Source of the DNA: Candidatus Zhuqueibacterota bacterium
GTDB taxonomy: Bacteria; Zhuqueibacterota; QNDG01; JABMRT01
DNA: 33,153 bases
Reading direction: 5' to 3'
NCBI GenBank assembly: GCA_013202295.1
Contig: JABMRT010000135.1
Coordinates: forward strand, 1 to 33,153
The notes below the pieces were generated by a model. The model searched no databases and was not told where the DNA came from. It saw nothing but the letters and a program-made list of their open reading frames with translations. The stretch's first letter is position 1. Every line of letters starts with the position of its first letter. The position numbers were made by a program, and so were the translations under genes. Below are positions 7,731 through 16,689 of this stretch, piece by piece.

Positions 7731-8483
7731 TTATCCGGTTTTTTTTTGGATCTCCCACAGTTTTGCATATTTCACAAACACATAACTGGAAGAAAACACA
7801 GCCAGAAGAAACCCTTCGATGCCATCCAACAGGCCAAGACGAAATATATACATTTTAAAGAACATATGCAGGGGACGAAACAGCAAATCCGCAATTCCCG
7901 TCCGCCTTCCATGCTCTTGAAGATCCTCAGCCGCGAGTGTGGTATACTTGTTGAATTTATCATAATAATGAATAAGCGAATCGTCTGTGTAATGAAGCAT
8001 TGGCTCTTTGAGTGTGCCGATGGATCCGTCAATAATCAGACTCTCATGAACACGCGCCGTATTGAAACGACCGGATTCGCGTTGAAACAAACGCACCACG
8101 TATCCCGGATACCAGCCGCCATGCTTCATCCATCGTCCCAGGAAAAATGCTTTTCGGCCCACACGAAACCCATGATGCGTTGTTTGGTTTTGGATAAGAT
8201 CCTGTATCTCTTTTGCCAGAGATTCCGGAACCCGTTCATCCGCATCCACCCAGAGCACCCAGCCACCGGTCGCATTCTCAAGCGCGAATTGCTTGGCCTC
8301 TGCATATCCTTTCCATTCGGTAAGGAGGACGTGATCCGTAATTTGTTTCGCGAGTTCAACCGTACGGTCCGTGCTGCCGGAATCAACCACAATGATCTCA
8401 TCTGTAAAGGACAAAGAGGCCAGGCAGGCTTCGATATGCTGCTCGACATTGAGCGTGATGATGATGGCTGAAAGCTTTTTCAT
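7731..8483 (-). CDS. Family 2 glycosyltransferase, WaaE/KdtX-like (LPS core)
   Basis: This 250-residue GT-A enzyme transfers a sugar from a nucleotide-sugar donor. IIITLNVEQHIEACLASL begins the fold, DEIIVVDSGSTDRT and the DxD-type WVDADERV form the donor and metal site, and HYTDDSLIHYYDKFNKYTTLAAEDL is typical of the group that includes the lipopolysaccharide core beta-glucosyltransferase WaaE. The C-terminal hydrophobic stretch (LHMFFKMYIFRLGLLDGIEGFLLAVFSS) suggests peripheral membrane attachment. ATG 8483 lies 7 bases after the stop of the heptosyltransferase-like gene and has no clear ribosome site, which suggests translational coupling. Acceptor sugar is not predictable. Confidence 0.92.
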   Translation of the reverse strand: MKKLSAIIITLNVEQHIEACLASLSFTDEIIVVDSGSTDRTVELAKQITDHVLLTEWKGYAEAKQFALENATGGWVLWVDADERVPESLAKEIQDLIQNQTTHHGFRVGRKAFFLGRWMKHGGWYPGYVVRLFQRESGRFNTARVHESLIIDGSIGTLKEPMLHYTDDSLIHYYDKFNKYTTLAAEDLQEHGRRTGIADLLFRPLHMFFKMYIFRLGLLDGIEGFLLAVFSSSYVFVKYAKLWEIQKKTG

Positions 8484-8490
8484 CGGGACT

Positions 8491-9573
8491 TTATGACACT
8501 TTCATTTTATGATGTTTCTTATTTCCTGGACCGGAAGCAGGATGTTCTTTTATTGTGCTTAGGAATCCCGTGATTTCTGACTCCACCTGATCCACGGTCA
8601 ACTCCTTCATGCATGCGCCGTCCAGGCAAAGGAGCCGGTTGCATCCAATACAGAATAAATCTTTTCTATACACCGCGAGACCGTTTGGACCATAGGGTCC
8701 CTGTAAATCAGGATTCGTCGGGCCGAACAATCCAACAGTCGGAGCACCCACCGCGGCCGCGATATGCATGGGGCCGGAATCATTTGCCACGACCAGTCCG
8801 CATCGTGCGAGCAATGCTCCGAGTTCTTTTAATGTCGTTGAAGGTGCCAATGTGAGCGTTTCCTCGGATAAGGAGCAAACCTCTTCAGCATATTTTTTTT
8901 CACCCGGCCCCCAAAGCACAATCACACGCGCATTAAAAGAGCGGACCATCCGTGTCGCCAGCTCGGCAAATTGGACCAACGGCCAGCGCTTGGCCTCCCA
9001 CGATCCCCAGGGGTGAATGCCCACAAGAAAATCGGAGGATTCGAACTCCTGTTTGATCCAGGCATCCATGCTTTTGGCATCACTTGTGTTAAAATAAAAT
9101 TGCGGTTCAGCAGATTGGATCGGAATGCCCAGCGCGCGTAATGCATCCAGGTTAAACTCGACTTCATGTACCCGATCACCTCGGGGTTCAACCCGTTTAT
9201 TATAAGCAAGCACACGTCCCCGGAATCGATATCCCACTCGCGTTGGAGACTTACTCAACCAGGTAATTAAAGCGCTTCGCGGATTACCGAACAGATCGAA
9301 TACCAGATCATATTTCTGTTTTTGAATCTGATGGAGAAAGCTGAGCATGGCAACGTTATATTCCAAACCGGATAAATACGCATTTCGATAGGGAAGGACT
9401 AGCACCCGATCCACATGGAGATTGTCTTCAATGACTGGAGTTGAAGCTTTCTCGGTCAGAAAATGAATTTCAGCATCTGGATAAGTCGCTTTCAAATTGG
9501 GAAGCACCGCTGTTGAGAGCACGACATCCCCAATGGCTCTGAGTTTTATCACAAGTATCTCAGAGGGCTTCAA
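8491..9573 (-). CDS. Family 9 glycosyltransferase (heptosyltransferase-like)
   Basis: A GT-B enzyme of the ADP-heptose:LPS heptosyltransferase family (WaaC/WaaF/WaaQ relatives). ILVIKLRAIGDVVLSTAVLP opens the acceptor domain, and VGIHPWGSWEAKRWP plus NDSGPMHIAAAVGAPTVGLFGPT form the donor domain signature. An added cysteine cluster (LFCIGCNRLLCLDGACM) is common in GT9 proteins. TTG 9573 is my preferred start: AAGGAAGG stands five bases upstream and the protein then begins six residues before the first strand; longer readings run inside the upstream gene. It overlaps the PHP gene by 14 bases and is followed closely by the GT2 gene, so both probably build one surface glycan. Confidence 0.92.
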   Translation of the reverse strand: MKPSEILVIKLRAIGDVVLSTAVLPNLKATYPDAEIHFLTEKASTPVIEDNLHVDRVLVLPYRNAYLSGLEYNVAMLSFLHQIQKQKYDLVFDLFGNPRSALITWLSKSPTRVGYRFRGRVLAYNKRVEPRGDRVHEVEFNLDALRALGIPIQSAEPQFYFNTSDAKSMDAWIKQEFESSDFLVGIHPWGSWEAKRWPLVQFAELATRMVRSFNARVIVLWGPGEKKYAEEVCSLSEETLTLAPSTTLKELGALLARCGLVVANDSGPMHIAAAVGAPTVGLFGPTNPDLQGPYGPNGLAVYRKDLFCIGCNRLLCLDGACMKELTVDQVESEITGFLSTIKEHPASGPGNKKHHKMKVS

Positions 9574-10441
9574 AACCGCCTTCCTTTCTGCTGAACTCAG
9601 GTGTTTTTCCCCAGCGGGTTTCAAGAACCGATTTCATATCTTCACAGATTGAATAGGGAACACTGTATTTACCCATAAGAAAATGGCCGTCCCGCCCACC
9701 GTGACAATCAGATCCCCCGGATATTAAGAGTCCATGCTCTCGAACAATATCCTGTAACTCCTGTGTCCTTGTTGGATTAATATTGGGATGCACAACTTCA
9801 AGCCCGTCCAATCCGGCCTTGATCAATTCAAGAATGATTACATCTGACATAATCGGCCCTGGATGGGCCAGAAAAGAAAGCCCTTTTGAATTTGAAATAA
9901 TCCCAATTGCTTCTTGTGGGGATATTTTGTATTTATCAACATATGCCTTGCCGCCATATCCAATGTACCGACGAAAAGCTTCCTGGAATGTCTCAACATA
10001 TCCTCGATCCATGAGCACTTCTGCAATATGGGGCCTGCCAATAGAACAGCCTCTGGCCTTGGCCTCAACGTCTTCAAGATGAATATACACACCCATGTCA
10101 TTCAATTTCTGAACGATTCGTGCCGCACGGCGCTTTCTTTCGTCTTGAAAAAGCTGTAAATATTCAAGGAGTTTTTTATCTGTGACATCAAAATAGTACC
10201 CAAGGATATGAATATCTCGCCCCCGTGCCTGGCTGCTCAATTCTACACCCGGGATTACATCAATATCATATTTTTTTGCGCATTCTATCGCTTCCTCAAT
10301 ACCTGAGAGCGCATCATGATCGACGAGTGCAACGGCTTTTAAACCCATTTCGTGTGCTTTCTCAATCACTTTTTCAGGGCTTAGAAGACCGTCTGAACAA
10401 TAGGAATGTAAATGCAGATCAGCCCATACTTCTTCGGTCAT
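9560..10441 (-). CDS. PHP-domain metal-dependent phosphoesterase (YciV/RNase AM-like)
   Basis: This 293-residue PHP hydrolase belongs to the TrpH/YciV group, whose members hydrolyse nucleoside 3',5'-bisphosphates or trim RNA 5' ends. Metal-binding motifs are in place: ADLHLHSYCSDG (His10 and His12), ALVDHDALSG, PGVELSS, FLAHPG and GGSDCHG. Lengths and motif order match the family. ATG 10441 follows a weak GGAT; TTG 10450 is the alternative. It is the first gene of the run leading through the two glycosyltransferases and radC, and its 3' end overlaps the heptosyltransferase-like gene. Exact substrate is uncertain. Confidence 0.92.
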   Translation of the reverse strand: MTEEVWADLHLHSYCSDGLLSPEKVIEKAHEMGLKAVALVDHDALSGIEEAIECAKKYDIDVIPGVELSSQARGRDIHILGYYFDVTDKKLLEYLQLFQDERKRRAARIVQKLNDMGVYIHLEDVEAKARGCSIGRPHIAEVLMDRGYVETFQEAFRRYIGYGGKAYVDKYKISPQEAIGIISNSKGLSFLAHPGPIMSDVIILELIKAGLDGLEVVHPNINPTRTQELQDIVREHGLLISGGSDCHGGRDGHFLMGKYSVPYSICEDMKSVLETRWGKTPEFSRKEGGFEAL

Positions 10442-10582
10442 AACATCCAACTTTCAATAGAACAGAAATCCATTCTGTATAAAAAAGGTACAGTTTCAAG
10501 TTGCTTTTTTATATGAAAATATTAAATTTAAAACTATAACACAAGTGAACAACATAACATATAAATAAAGGATCACAATCCA

Positions 10583-10912
10583 ATGAAAACAAAGCTCTAT
10601 TTCTCACTGATTTTAATTGGATTGTTATCCTGTCAATCATCGAATAAAACTGCACTCACCCACGACCAGCAAAGATTGGTTCTGATTTATGTAGATTTAC
10701 TTGCTCTTCAACAAAATGTATCGCCCACAAATCCAGCTTATAGCGATTCTTGCAAAGTAATTATGGACAAACATGGAATTTCTGAATCCTCGTATTCTAA
10801 TATTCTACAATCTTTAAACAGGCAACCGGAACAATGGGAAGCATTCTATCAGGCTGTCCTGACTGAGATTGATAGCCGAGATCAACAACAGGTTCAGCAG
10901 AACGGCGGATAA
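10583..10912 (+). CDS. DUF4296-like small lipoprotein
   Basis: A 109-residue exported lipoprotein: MKTKLYFSLILIGLLSC is a signal peptide with lipobox LLSC, so Cys17 should be lipidated. The rest resembles DUF4296-type proteins (LVLIYVDLLALQQ, then YSDSCKVIMDKHGISESSYSNIL, QPEQWEAFYQAVL), a pattern of a short helical domain seen mainly in FCB bacteria. Function unknown. ATG 10583 follows AAGGA at ten bases. It is one of few plus-strand genes and is transcribed away from the PHP gene; the 141 AT-rich bases between them must hold both promoters. Confidence 0.78.
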   Translation: MKTKLYFSLILIGLLSCQSSNKTALTHDQQRLVLIYVDLLALQQNVSPTNPAYSDSCKVIMDKHGISESSYSNILQSLNRQPEQWEAFYQAVLTEIDSRDQQQVQQNGG

Positions 10913-10926
10913 GAGCGCCCTCTTTT
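10911..10926 (+). terminator. Weak hairpin with T-run after the lipoprotein gene
   Basis: AAGAG / CTCTT with loop CGCC, overlapping the stop codon and followed by TT-A. Only five pairs, mostly A-T, so a doubtful terminator. The 218 bases beyond it, up to the DUF5658 gene, show no gene that I recognise. Confidence 0.25.
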
Positions 10927-11144
10927 ATGTGTTAAATGACAAAAAGTCAATGTCTGCTTGCTTAGATAATCGGGGGCCAAAAAATCCTTCAAAAGAGATG
11001 CGCAGATTTACTCTAGATCAGACCTTTAAATAACAGAAACATTTTCAAGGTTCATGCGCATGTAAGTGTGAGCAAACGACAGTTTATTGCAATCCTTATT
11101 TCAATATTATATTCTATTTTTTCTTGCAATTCTGAATTATTCAG

Positions 11145-11513
11145 TTATCGCATCAGTTGATAGATCGTAACTTCATAGATAATTAATCCTTCATAAAAAA
11201 GGATTAAAGCTGCTGCGATCTCTTCGAGTGATATCATGCCGAAAAATACACGAATTCGGCTGTTCCGGATTAAAAAAATCAGACCGGATGCTGTTAAAAA
11301 ATATTTTGCAAAAATAAAGAACCTTGGCCCCATTTCAATGGCATATCTCATGATGGGATTGGCCTCCCAGGCACCCATGCGTAATAAAGCCAGAGTCATA
11401 ATTGCATCTATTAAACACAGAAAGAGTGTTAGAACAACATACACCGTAAACTTGATATCAATGAGCTCTGAAGATTCAGATGCACCTATCAGTGCGGTCA
11501 ACCTCATTCTCAT
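11145..11513 (-). CDS. DUF5658-type small membrane protein
   Basis: A 122-residue protein with three membrane helices at about 22-45 (FTVYVVLTLFLCLIDAIMTLALL), 66-84 and 95-115. The block LIDAIMTLALLRMGAWEANPIMRYAIE matches the D...T...L..G..EANP pattern of DUF5658 proteins, whose function is unknown. ATG 11513 follows AGGAG at eight bases. It stands alone between the plus-strand lipoprotein and the signalling island. Confidence 0.75.
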   Translation of the reverse strand: MRMRLTALIGASESSELIDIKFTVYVVLTLFLCLIDAIMTLALLRMGAWEANPIMRYAIEMGPRFFIFAKYFLTASGLIFLIRNSRIRVFFGMISLEEIAAALILFYEGLIIYEVTIYQLMR

Positions 11514-11840
11514 GGGGTATCTCCTGTCTTATAGGGTATAAAAAGATAATAAAAAGCCCTTTATAAATCAAGATAAAACATTAATGTTCCATAGAGTCAT
11601 TTTTTTGGGGACTGAGGGATCACCACCTTAATATAACCACCAGTCCTTGTCAATAAAAAATTGTAGGAACGTATAAATTGGATTGCAAATCACAGTCCAT
11701 GATTGCAAATTTGACAAAAATGTAAATTTATGGGGACACCGACCAGAAGAATTTTCAAATATCTCTTAAACACCTCTGGATGAGATTGAGGAGAATTTCA
11801 TTATGAAAACTTTACAGGCAATGCACTTTACAAAGGATAG
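11514..11840. other. AT-rich intergenic stretch
   Basis: No confident gene. It should contain the promoter of the DUF5658 gene and the 3' end of the signalling operon. A GGACTG / CAGTCC inverted pair (about 11609-11646, loop of 26) with seven T residues before it is visible, but lies in the wrong order for a terminator on either strand. A very short open frame begins at 11803. Confidence 0.4.
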
Positions 11841-11856
11841 TCAATCCCTCTCTTGA
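11803..11856 (+). CDS. Possible 17-residue ORF with strong ribosome binding site
   Basis: ATG 11803 is preceded by GAGGAG at nine bases and opens MKTLQAMHFTKDSQSLS before TGA. It runs into the 3' end of the receiver gene on the other strand. It may be the surviving start of a gene that was cut when the signalling genes arrived, or chance. I do not recognise the peptide. Confidence 0.2.
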   Translation: MKTLQAMHFTKDSQSLS

Positions 11857-12215
11857 ATCGCCGCTTTTACTGCAGGCAACAACTCATTAATCATATTTTT
11901 TTTAATCACATATCCACACGCACCTCGTTCAAAAGCGGCTTTCTGATATTCTGCCACATCATATACCGACAGAATAACAATTTTAACTTTTGGAATAATG
12001 CCCGACAATTGTTGCGTAGTATCGAGCCCGTTCATTCCCGGCATACTGATATCCATGAGAATGAGATCAGGTTTTAGACGAATGGCCTCTTTCAGAACCA
12101 GAGAACCATCTTCAACTTCTCCAACAACTTTGAGTTGAGAATCTGATTCAATAATGGATACAATTCGTTTGCGAAACAGCACATTGTCATCCACAACGAG
12201 TATTGAATTCTTCAC
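11841..12215 (-). CDS. Single-domain response regulator (NarL-type receiver, no output domain)
   Basis: A 124-residue receiver: acidic pocket VVDDN (Asp8, Asp9), phospho-acceptor in LILMDISMPG (about Asp54), switch Thr/Ser replaced in VILSVYD, and conserved lysine in YVIKKNM. The sequence resembles NarL/FixJ receivers, but the stop comes directly after the receiver with no helix-turn-helix. It starts at GTG 12215; its GGAGGT site overlaps the TAG stop of the nine-PAS kinase, so translation is coupled and this is the likely phosphorylation target of that kinase. Confidence 0.93.
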   Translation of the reverse strand: MKNSILVVDDNVLFRKRIVSIIESDSQLKVVGEVEDGSLVLKEAIRLKPDLILMDISMPGMNGLDTTQQLSGIIPKVKIVILSVYDVAEYQKAAFERGACGYVIKKNMINELLPAVKAAIQERD

Positions 12216-12221
12216 TGTATT

Positions 12222-15200
12222 CTACCTCCCGGAAAGTCCTGTTTTGGAGAGGGGCAATTCAACCTGAATTGATGTCCCCTTCTTTGGCTCGGATTGAATA
12301 GTAATCGTGCCTCCAAGATTTGATGTTCTCTCCTGCATTCCCAGAATCCCGATTCCCCGGCTGGATGGGTCCCTTTGGTGAACCTTTTTCATATCAAAGC
12401 CGCGGCCGTCATCTGAGATTGTCAAACGCAATTTCCCACTCTTAAACATCCTGATGTGCAGTATCACTTCTTTCGCCCTGGCATGTTTCACTATATTATT
12501 TAGCGATTCCTGCACGATGCGATAAATCGCCGTTTCAATATCAGGATTCAACCGCTGTTGCAATCCTTTAAATTGCAGTTTAATTTTTATGCCCCATTGC
12601 TTTCGATTATGATTGACCAGCCATTTCAGAGCAGGTTCCAGTCCCAAATCATCAAGCATATTGGGTCTGAGATTGAGAGAGATATCATGCATCTGTTCAA
12701 GAAGCCCTTCAGCCAGTTGATCCGTTTCTTGTAAATGCACAGAAACCGGACGAGAGAGTTTTCCCTTCAATTCATTTTTAATGGATGTCAGATTGAGTTT
12801 GATACTAGTCAGGGACTGACCCATCTCATCATGCAACTCACGTGATAATCGTTTGCGTTCTTCTTCCTGTGTTCGAATGAGTTGTGTTGAGAGTCTTTGT
12901 AATTCTTTCCGATGCTGTTCAAGGGCTTTCTCCGCCATCTTGCGCTCTTCAATATCCCGGCAAACAGCCATAATTACTTTTTGTTCATGGAGCAAAAATT
13001 TGCTCAACATGATTTCTACAGGACAGAATGATCCATCTTTTCTTAGAATATTTGATTCAAATCGGACATTTGCTTTCTTATCAAGCTGCTTCCAGAATAT
13101 TTTTGGATCATCCCGTTTAAGAAAATCCGGATCCATATCTGTTATTTGCATTTTTAGAAATTCATCCTTGGTGTATCCCCAATCTTCCAGAGCCTTCGCA
13201 TTCACATCTAAAAAATGTCCCTCCATATCATGCAAGATAATCATAGACGATGTGTTCTCGAAGAGTGATCGAAATTTGATTTCATTTTCCAGGAGTGCTA
13301 TATCTGCCAGTTTTACCTCAGTCACATCATCAAACACTACCACAAGTTCACCAGAGGGTAGCTGATATATATAATTATCATACCACCCTGTGAGTTGGTT
13401 ATCTTTATACATTGAGATAGGATGATGTTTTGGTTTGCCCGTTTTCAGGACCGTTCTGAACGCTTCTATTAATCCAAACTCTTCGACTCCCGGACGTACA
13501 TCAAATATACTTTTTCCAATTAAAAACTTTCGACTCTGCCCATCAATCCGTTCACCTGCCATATTAAAATCTTTAAAAATGAAATCCTTACCGTGGTCTA
13601 TAACTTGATATACTGCCACCCCACTGCTCATGTGATTGAATAATTCGCGGTATCGTTCTTCACTTATAGCTATATATTTTTCAGCCATTCTACGTTCTGT
13701 CACATCTTGAATTATTCCGACTGCAACTTCAGCTTTGCCCGCTTTATTGAACTCAATATGCGAACGCGTTATAATCCATTTTATCTTGCCGTCAATGATC
13801 AATCTATGCTCTATGTTAGTCATGCCTGATTTATGCGATTTCTCGACTGACTCCGATATCATCTCAATATCATCTGGATGAAAAAACGCTTGATATGCCT
13901 TAAAGTTCTGAGGTATGCCATCCTCCGTAAAACCAATCACATCAAGTGCAGTTTGATTCCAATCAAATCGATCATTTTTAATATCATATTTCCATTGTCC
14001 GATCCCTGCGATCTCAAAAGCTTTCTGTAGATTACTCTCACTTTCTCGAAGCGTTTCATCATCCATCTGTCTTTTTGTTATATCGCGAATCGCTGCAATA
14101 TGTACTGACTTGCCTTTCCACTCGAAAAACCGGCCGGTTATCTCAACGATAAACTCTGAGCCGTCTTTCTTTTGATGATAACGCAGTGGAATAGTGACTA
14201 CATTATCTTTGATAATCGGTGTGGATTCGGTGACAAGTCGGGTTATATCCGGTTCGGCAGATAAATCGGTATTCTTTTTAGCGAGCATTTCATCATGTGT
14301 ATATCTATACAGAGCACATGCTGCTTCATTGGCCTCCAGAATCTGTCCGGTATCATTTTCTATTAAAAAGAGGGCATCCGATTCTAATTCAAATAATTGG
14401 CGATAAAGTTCTTCACTTTCTTGAAGTGCTACCATGATTTGCTTATGATCTGTAATATCCTGAAATGTTCCCCACATTCGTATGCATTTTCCGTCATGTA
14501 TCTCAGGATAGCCAGTCGTGTGCACCCACAACCGATTTCCCTTGGCTGATACAAGCTCCAACTCAACATCGTAGGGAATGCCTTCTTTCGTTGCGTGATT
14601 AACGACTTTAGCTATCTTGACTTGGCTTTCGTCAGGATAGAATTTAATCGCTTCTTCCACTGTTGGTATATAATCCATTGGTACTTCATGAATTCTTTTT
14701 GTTGTTTCCGTCCAAAATACAGTTTGGGTGTCAAGATTTATCTCCCAGCCTCCAACACGGGCGATCTCACCGGTTTTATTGAGTAACTCCTCGCTTTTCC
14801 ATAACGCTTCTTCAGATTTTTTACGGTCAGTTATATCTCGCGTTACTCCAATCACTTCAACTTTCCCTGTATCAGGATTGCTGCGGTAATATGATAGTAA
14901 TTCACCCCAAATCATGCTGCCATCTTTACATGGCAGTTCAAGTTCATCGATATGAACAACCGATTCGCCTGTCTTTTTAAACGTTTTAAAATGCACTGAT
15001 GTAAGTTTAAATAACTTTTCTCGGGATGATGGAATGACAGCTTCTTCTAAGGATTGAGTCATGATTTCTTCAGCCGTATACCCTCTCTGTTTAAACACGG
15101 AGGGACTCACATAAGTAAACTTTTGTGCTTCCACATCGAAAATCCAGATGACATCTGTAATATTCTCTGTAAGGAAACGATATTTCTTCTCACTTTGCGT

Positions 15201-16529
15201 AATTGCTTCATCTGCATTTTTACGTTCGGTAATATCTCGATCCACACCCCTGAATCCGACAAGATTATTTTCATCATCAAATATGGGAACAGCATTGCTC
15301 TCGAGCCACCTTATGCTTCCATCTTTATGACGCCATCGCATTTCAAGATTTTTCCATCCTGATTTATTCGCAATCCACTTAGGCATTTTAGATTCAATTA
15401 GCGCTCTGTCGTCCTCCAATATGAATTGAAAACTTGATTTAGCCAGTAATTCTTGTGGCGAATATCCAAGTATTTTTTCAATAGCAGGATTTGAATAGGT
15501 ATGCTTTCCATTTACATCAATCGTCCAGATCCAATCACGTGATGTTTCAAGTATATCACGAACAGTTTCCTCACTCCTTCTTAATGTCTCCTCTACCTGT
15601 TTGCGCTCTGTAATATCAATCACGGCACCACGCCACCCGATATGTTTCCCTTCACTGTGAACTGGAATGTTATATACTAGAATATTAATAGGTGTGCCAT
15701 CGTTTTTCATCGCCTGATATTCATTACCGGTTTGCCCCTTGTCCTCAAGCATCAACTGCATTTGCTTCCTGCCCCTTTTCATCTCTTCAGGAGGAAGCAA
15801 CTGTGATAGATTCAATCCCTTCTTTAATTCTGCTTGAGAATATCCAAACGTTTTAATCCCATGTTTATTGATATAGGTGAGATTGCCCCTTGTATCCATT
15901 TCAAAAACAGTTTGGGGTAACAACTCAGCCAGCTCACGGTAACGCTTTTCACTTTCAAGAAGAATATTCTCCGCTTTTTTTCGTTCAGATATATCACGAC
16001 AGATAGAAAGTGTTGTGGGTTTGTTTTTATAATGAAACAACCGTGAATGAATCTCAACCGGGATTTCATTGCCATCCTTAGTGATCAAAGTGCGTTCAAA
16101 AAGAGATTGCTTGTCTTGCATTAGTTTGCGGGATAATTTCGTAACATCAAGCAAGTGGTCTTTTGAGATAACATCCATTGGAGTACAATTCAGCAGTTCC
16201 TCTCGTGTGTATCCTAAAACCTCGACAGCCCTTTCATTGATATCCATAAAGGTATCAGGCATTTTTTCATCTGTGTATTGGTGAAGTAATACGAGATCAT
16301 TGGCATTTTGAAAAAGAAGTCTATACTTAGCTTCACTTTCGCCTAATTTATTTTCAAACCTTTTGCGCTCATTAATCTCATCCTGTAAATCCTCTAATAA
16401 ATTTAAGGCTGCATTGCGACTTTTGACCAATTCAATATTGGACGTTTTATCCTTAAATGTCCTCAGTTCCCTACGAAGTGATTGGACCTCATCAATCAAC
16501 TGAGTCTTGGTCATTTTTTCGACTTGCAT
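12222..16529 (-). CDS. Soluble sensor histidine kinase with nine PAS domains (NarX-type HisKA_3 core)
   Basis: A 1435-residue kinase without evident membrane segments. After a short coiled coil (1-60), nine consecutive PAS/PAC modules fill about 60-1205. They are countable by their opening helices (SEAKYRLLF, SEKRYREL, SEETVRDIL, SEKKYRFL, SEELLNKT, SEELYRQL, SESNLQKA, SEERYREL, NEIKFRSL) and nine closing D-I/V-T/E-E/D-R-K-like ends. The core is HisKA_3, with His1233 in ELHDEMGQSLTSIK, and a HATPase with SDDGRGFD and GIGILGMQERT. AGGAG seven bases before ATG 16529 fixes the start. It should autophosphorylate and pass phosphate to the coupled receiver at 11841. The signals sensed are unknown; no haem or flavin ligand was identified. 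Nine PAS modules is a high number. Confidence 0.95.
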   Translation of the reverse strand: MQVEKMTKTQLIDEVQSLRRELRTFKDKTSNIELVKSRNAALNLLEDLQDEINERKRFENKLGESEAKYRLLFQNANDLVLLHQYTDEKMPDTFMDINERAVEVLGYTREELLNCTPMDVISKDHLLDVTKLSRKLMQDKQSLFERTLITKDGNEIPVEIHSRLFHYKNKPTTLSICRDISERKKAENILLESEKRYRELAELLPQTVFEMDTRGNLTYINKHGIKTFGYSQAELKKGLNLSQLLPPEEMKRGRKQMQLMLEDKGQTGNEYQAMKNDGTPINILVYNIPVHSEGKHIGWRGAVIDITERKQVEETLRRSEETVRDILETSRDWIWTIDVNGKHTYSNPAIEKILGYSPQELLAKSSFQFILEDDRALIESKMPKWIANKSGWKNLEMRWRHKDGSIRWLESNAVPIFDDENNLVGFRGVDRDITERKNADEAITQSEKKYRFLTENITDVIWIFDVEAQKFTYVSPSVFKQRGYTAEEIMTQSLEEAVIPSSREKLFKLTSVHFKTFKKTGESVVHIDELELPCKDGSMIWGELLSYYRSNPDTGKVEVIGVTRDITDRKKSEEALWKSEELLNKTGEIARVGGWEINLDTQTVFWTETTKRIHEVPMDYIPTVEEAIKFYPDESQVKIAKVVNHATKEGIPYDVELELVSAKGNRLWVHTTGYPEIHDGKCIRMWGTFQDITDHKQIMVALQESEELYRQLFELESDALFLIENDTGQILEANEAACALYRYTHDEMLAKKNTDLSAEPDITRLVTESTPIIKDNVVTIPLRYHQKKDGSEFIVEITGRFFEWKGKSVHIAAIRDITKRQMDDETLRESESNLQKAFEIAGIGQWKYDIKNDRFDWNQTALDVIGFTEDGIPQNFKAYQAFFHPDDIEMISESVEKSHKSGMTNIEHRLIIDGKIKWIITRSHIEFNKAGKAEVAVGIIQDVTERRMAEKYIAISEERYRELFNHMSSGVAVYQVIDHGKDFIFKDFNMAGERIDGQSRKFLIGKSIFDVRPGVEEFGLIEAFRTVLKTGKPKHHPISMYKDNQLTGWYDNYIYQLPSGELVVVFDDVTEVKLADIALLENEIKFRSLFENTSSMIILHDMEGHFLDVNAKALEDWGYTKDEFLKMQITDMDPDFLKRDDPKIFWKQLDKKANVRFESNILRKDGSFCPVEIMLSKFLLHEQKVIMAVCRDIEERKMAEKALEQHRKELQRLSTQLIRTQEEERKRLSRELHDEMGQSLTSIKLNLTSIKNELKGKLSRPVSVHLQETDQLAEGLLEQMHDISLNLRPNMLDDLGLEPALKWLVNHNRKQWGIKIKLQFKGLQQRLNPDIETAIYRIVQESLNNIVKHARAKEVILHIRMFKSGKLRLTISDDGRGFDMKKVHQRDPSSRGIGILGMQERTSNLGGTITIQSEPKKGTSIQVELPLSKTGLSGR

Positions 16530-16559
16530 GGATTTCTCCTAAACACATATAAAGGAATG

Positions 16560-16620
16560 GTGTCTCTGCGAGTCCCGCATAAGCGGGGCGCGGCAGTCCC
16601 CTCAAAGCATCTGCATCACC
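16560..16620 (+). repeat. Palindromic repeat copy L1
   Basis: Begins TGTCTCTGCGAG, has the hairpin CCCGC-ATAA-GCGGG, then a CAGTCCCC-TCAAAG segment and ends ATCTGCATCACC. It shares start, hairpin position and end with the copy at 16999-17062, and forms an inverted pair with the next copy. Confidence 0.8.
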
Positions 16621-16689
16621 AAACGGAATATCTCACCTGCAAGGAGATTGCTTCGTCTCCCGCCACGGCGGGATCCTCGCAAAGACGAA
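16621..16689 (-). repeat. Palindromic repeat copy L2 (inverted)
   Basis: Read on the minus strand it runs CGTCTTTGCGAGGA, hairpin TCCCGCC-GTG-GGCGGGA, then GACGAAGCAATCTCC. It aligns with copy L1 over the opening and hairpin. Repeats with a core like GCGAGGA...GACGAAGCAATCTCC are familiar to me from many bacterial intergenic regions. It abuts the GIY-YIG stop codon. Confidence 0.75.

Noticed and set aside
11609-11646. GGACTG / CAGTCC pair as a terminator
   Set aside because: The loop is about 26 bases and the T-run stands before the stem on the plus strand, so it cannot work as an ordinary terminator.
12853-15362. Plus-strand frames up to 170 codons opposite the nine-PAS kinase
   Set aside because: They are serine-rich shadows of the kinase gene, without ribosome sites or family resemblance.
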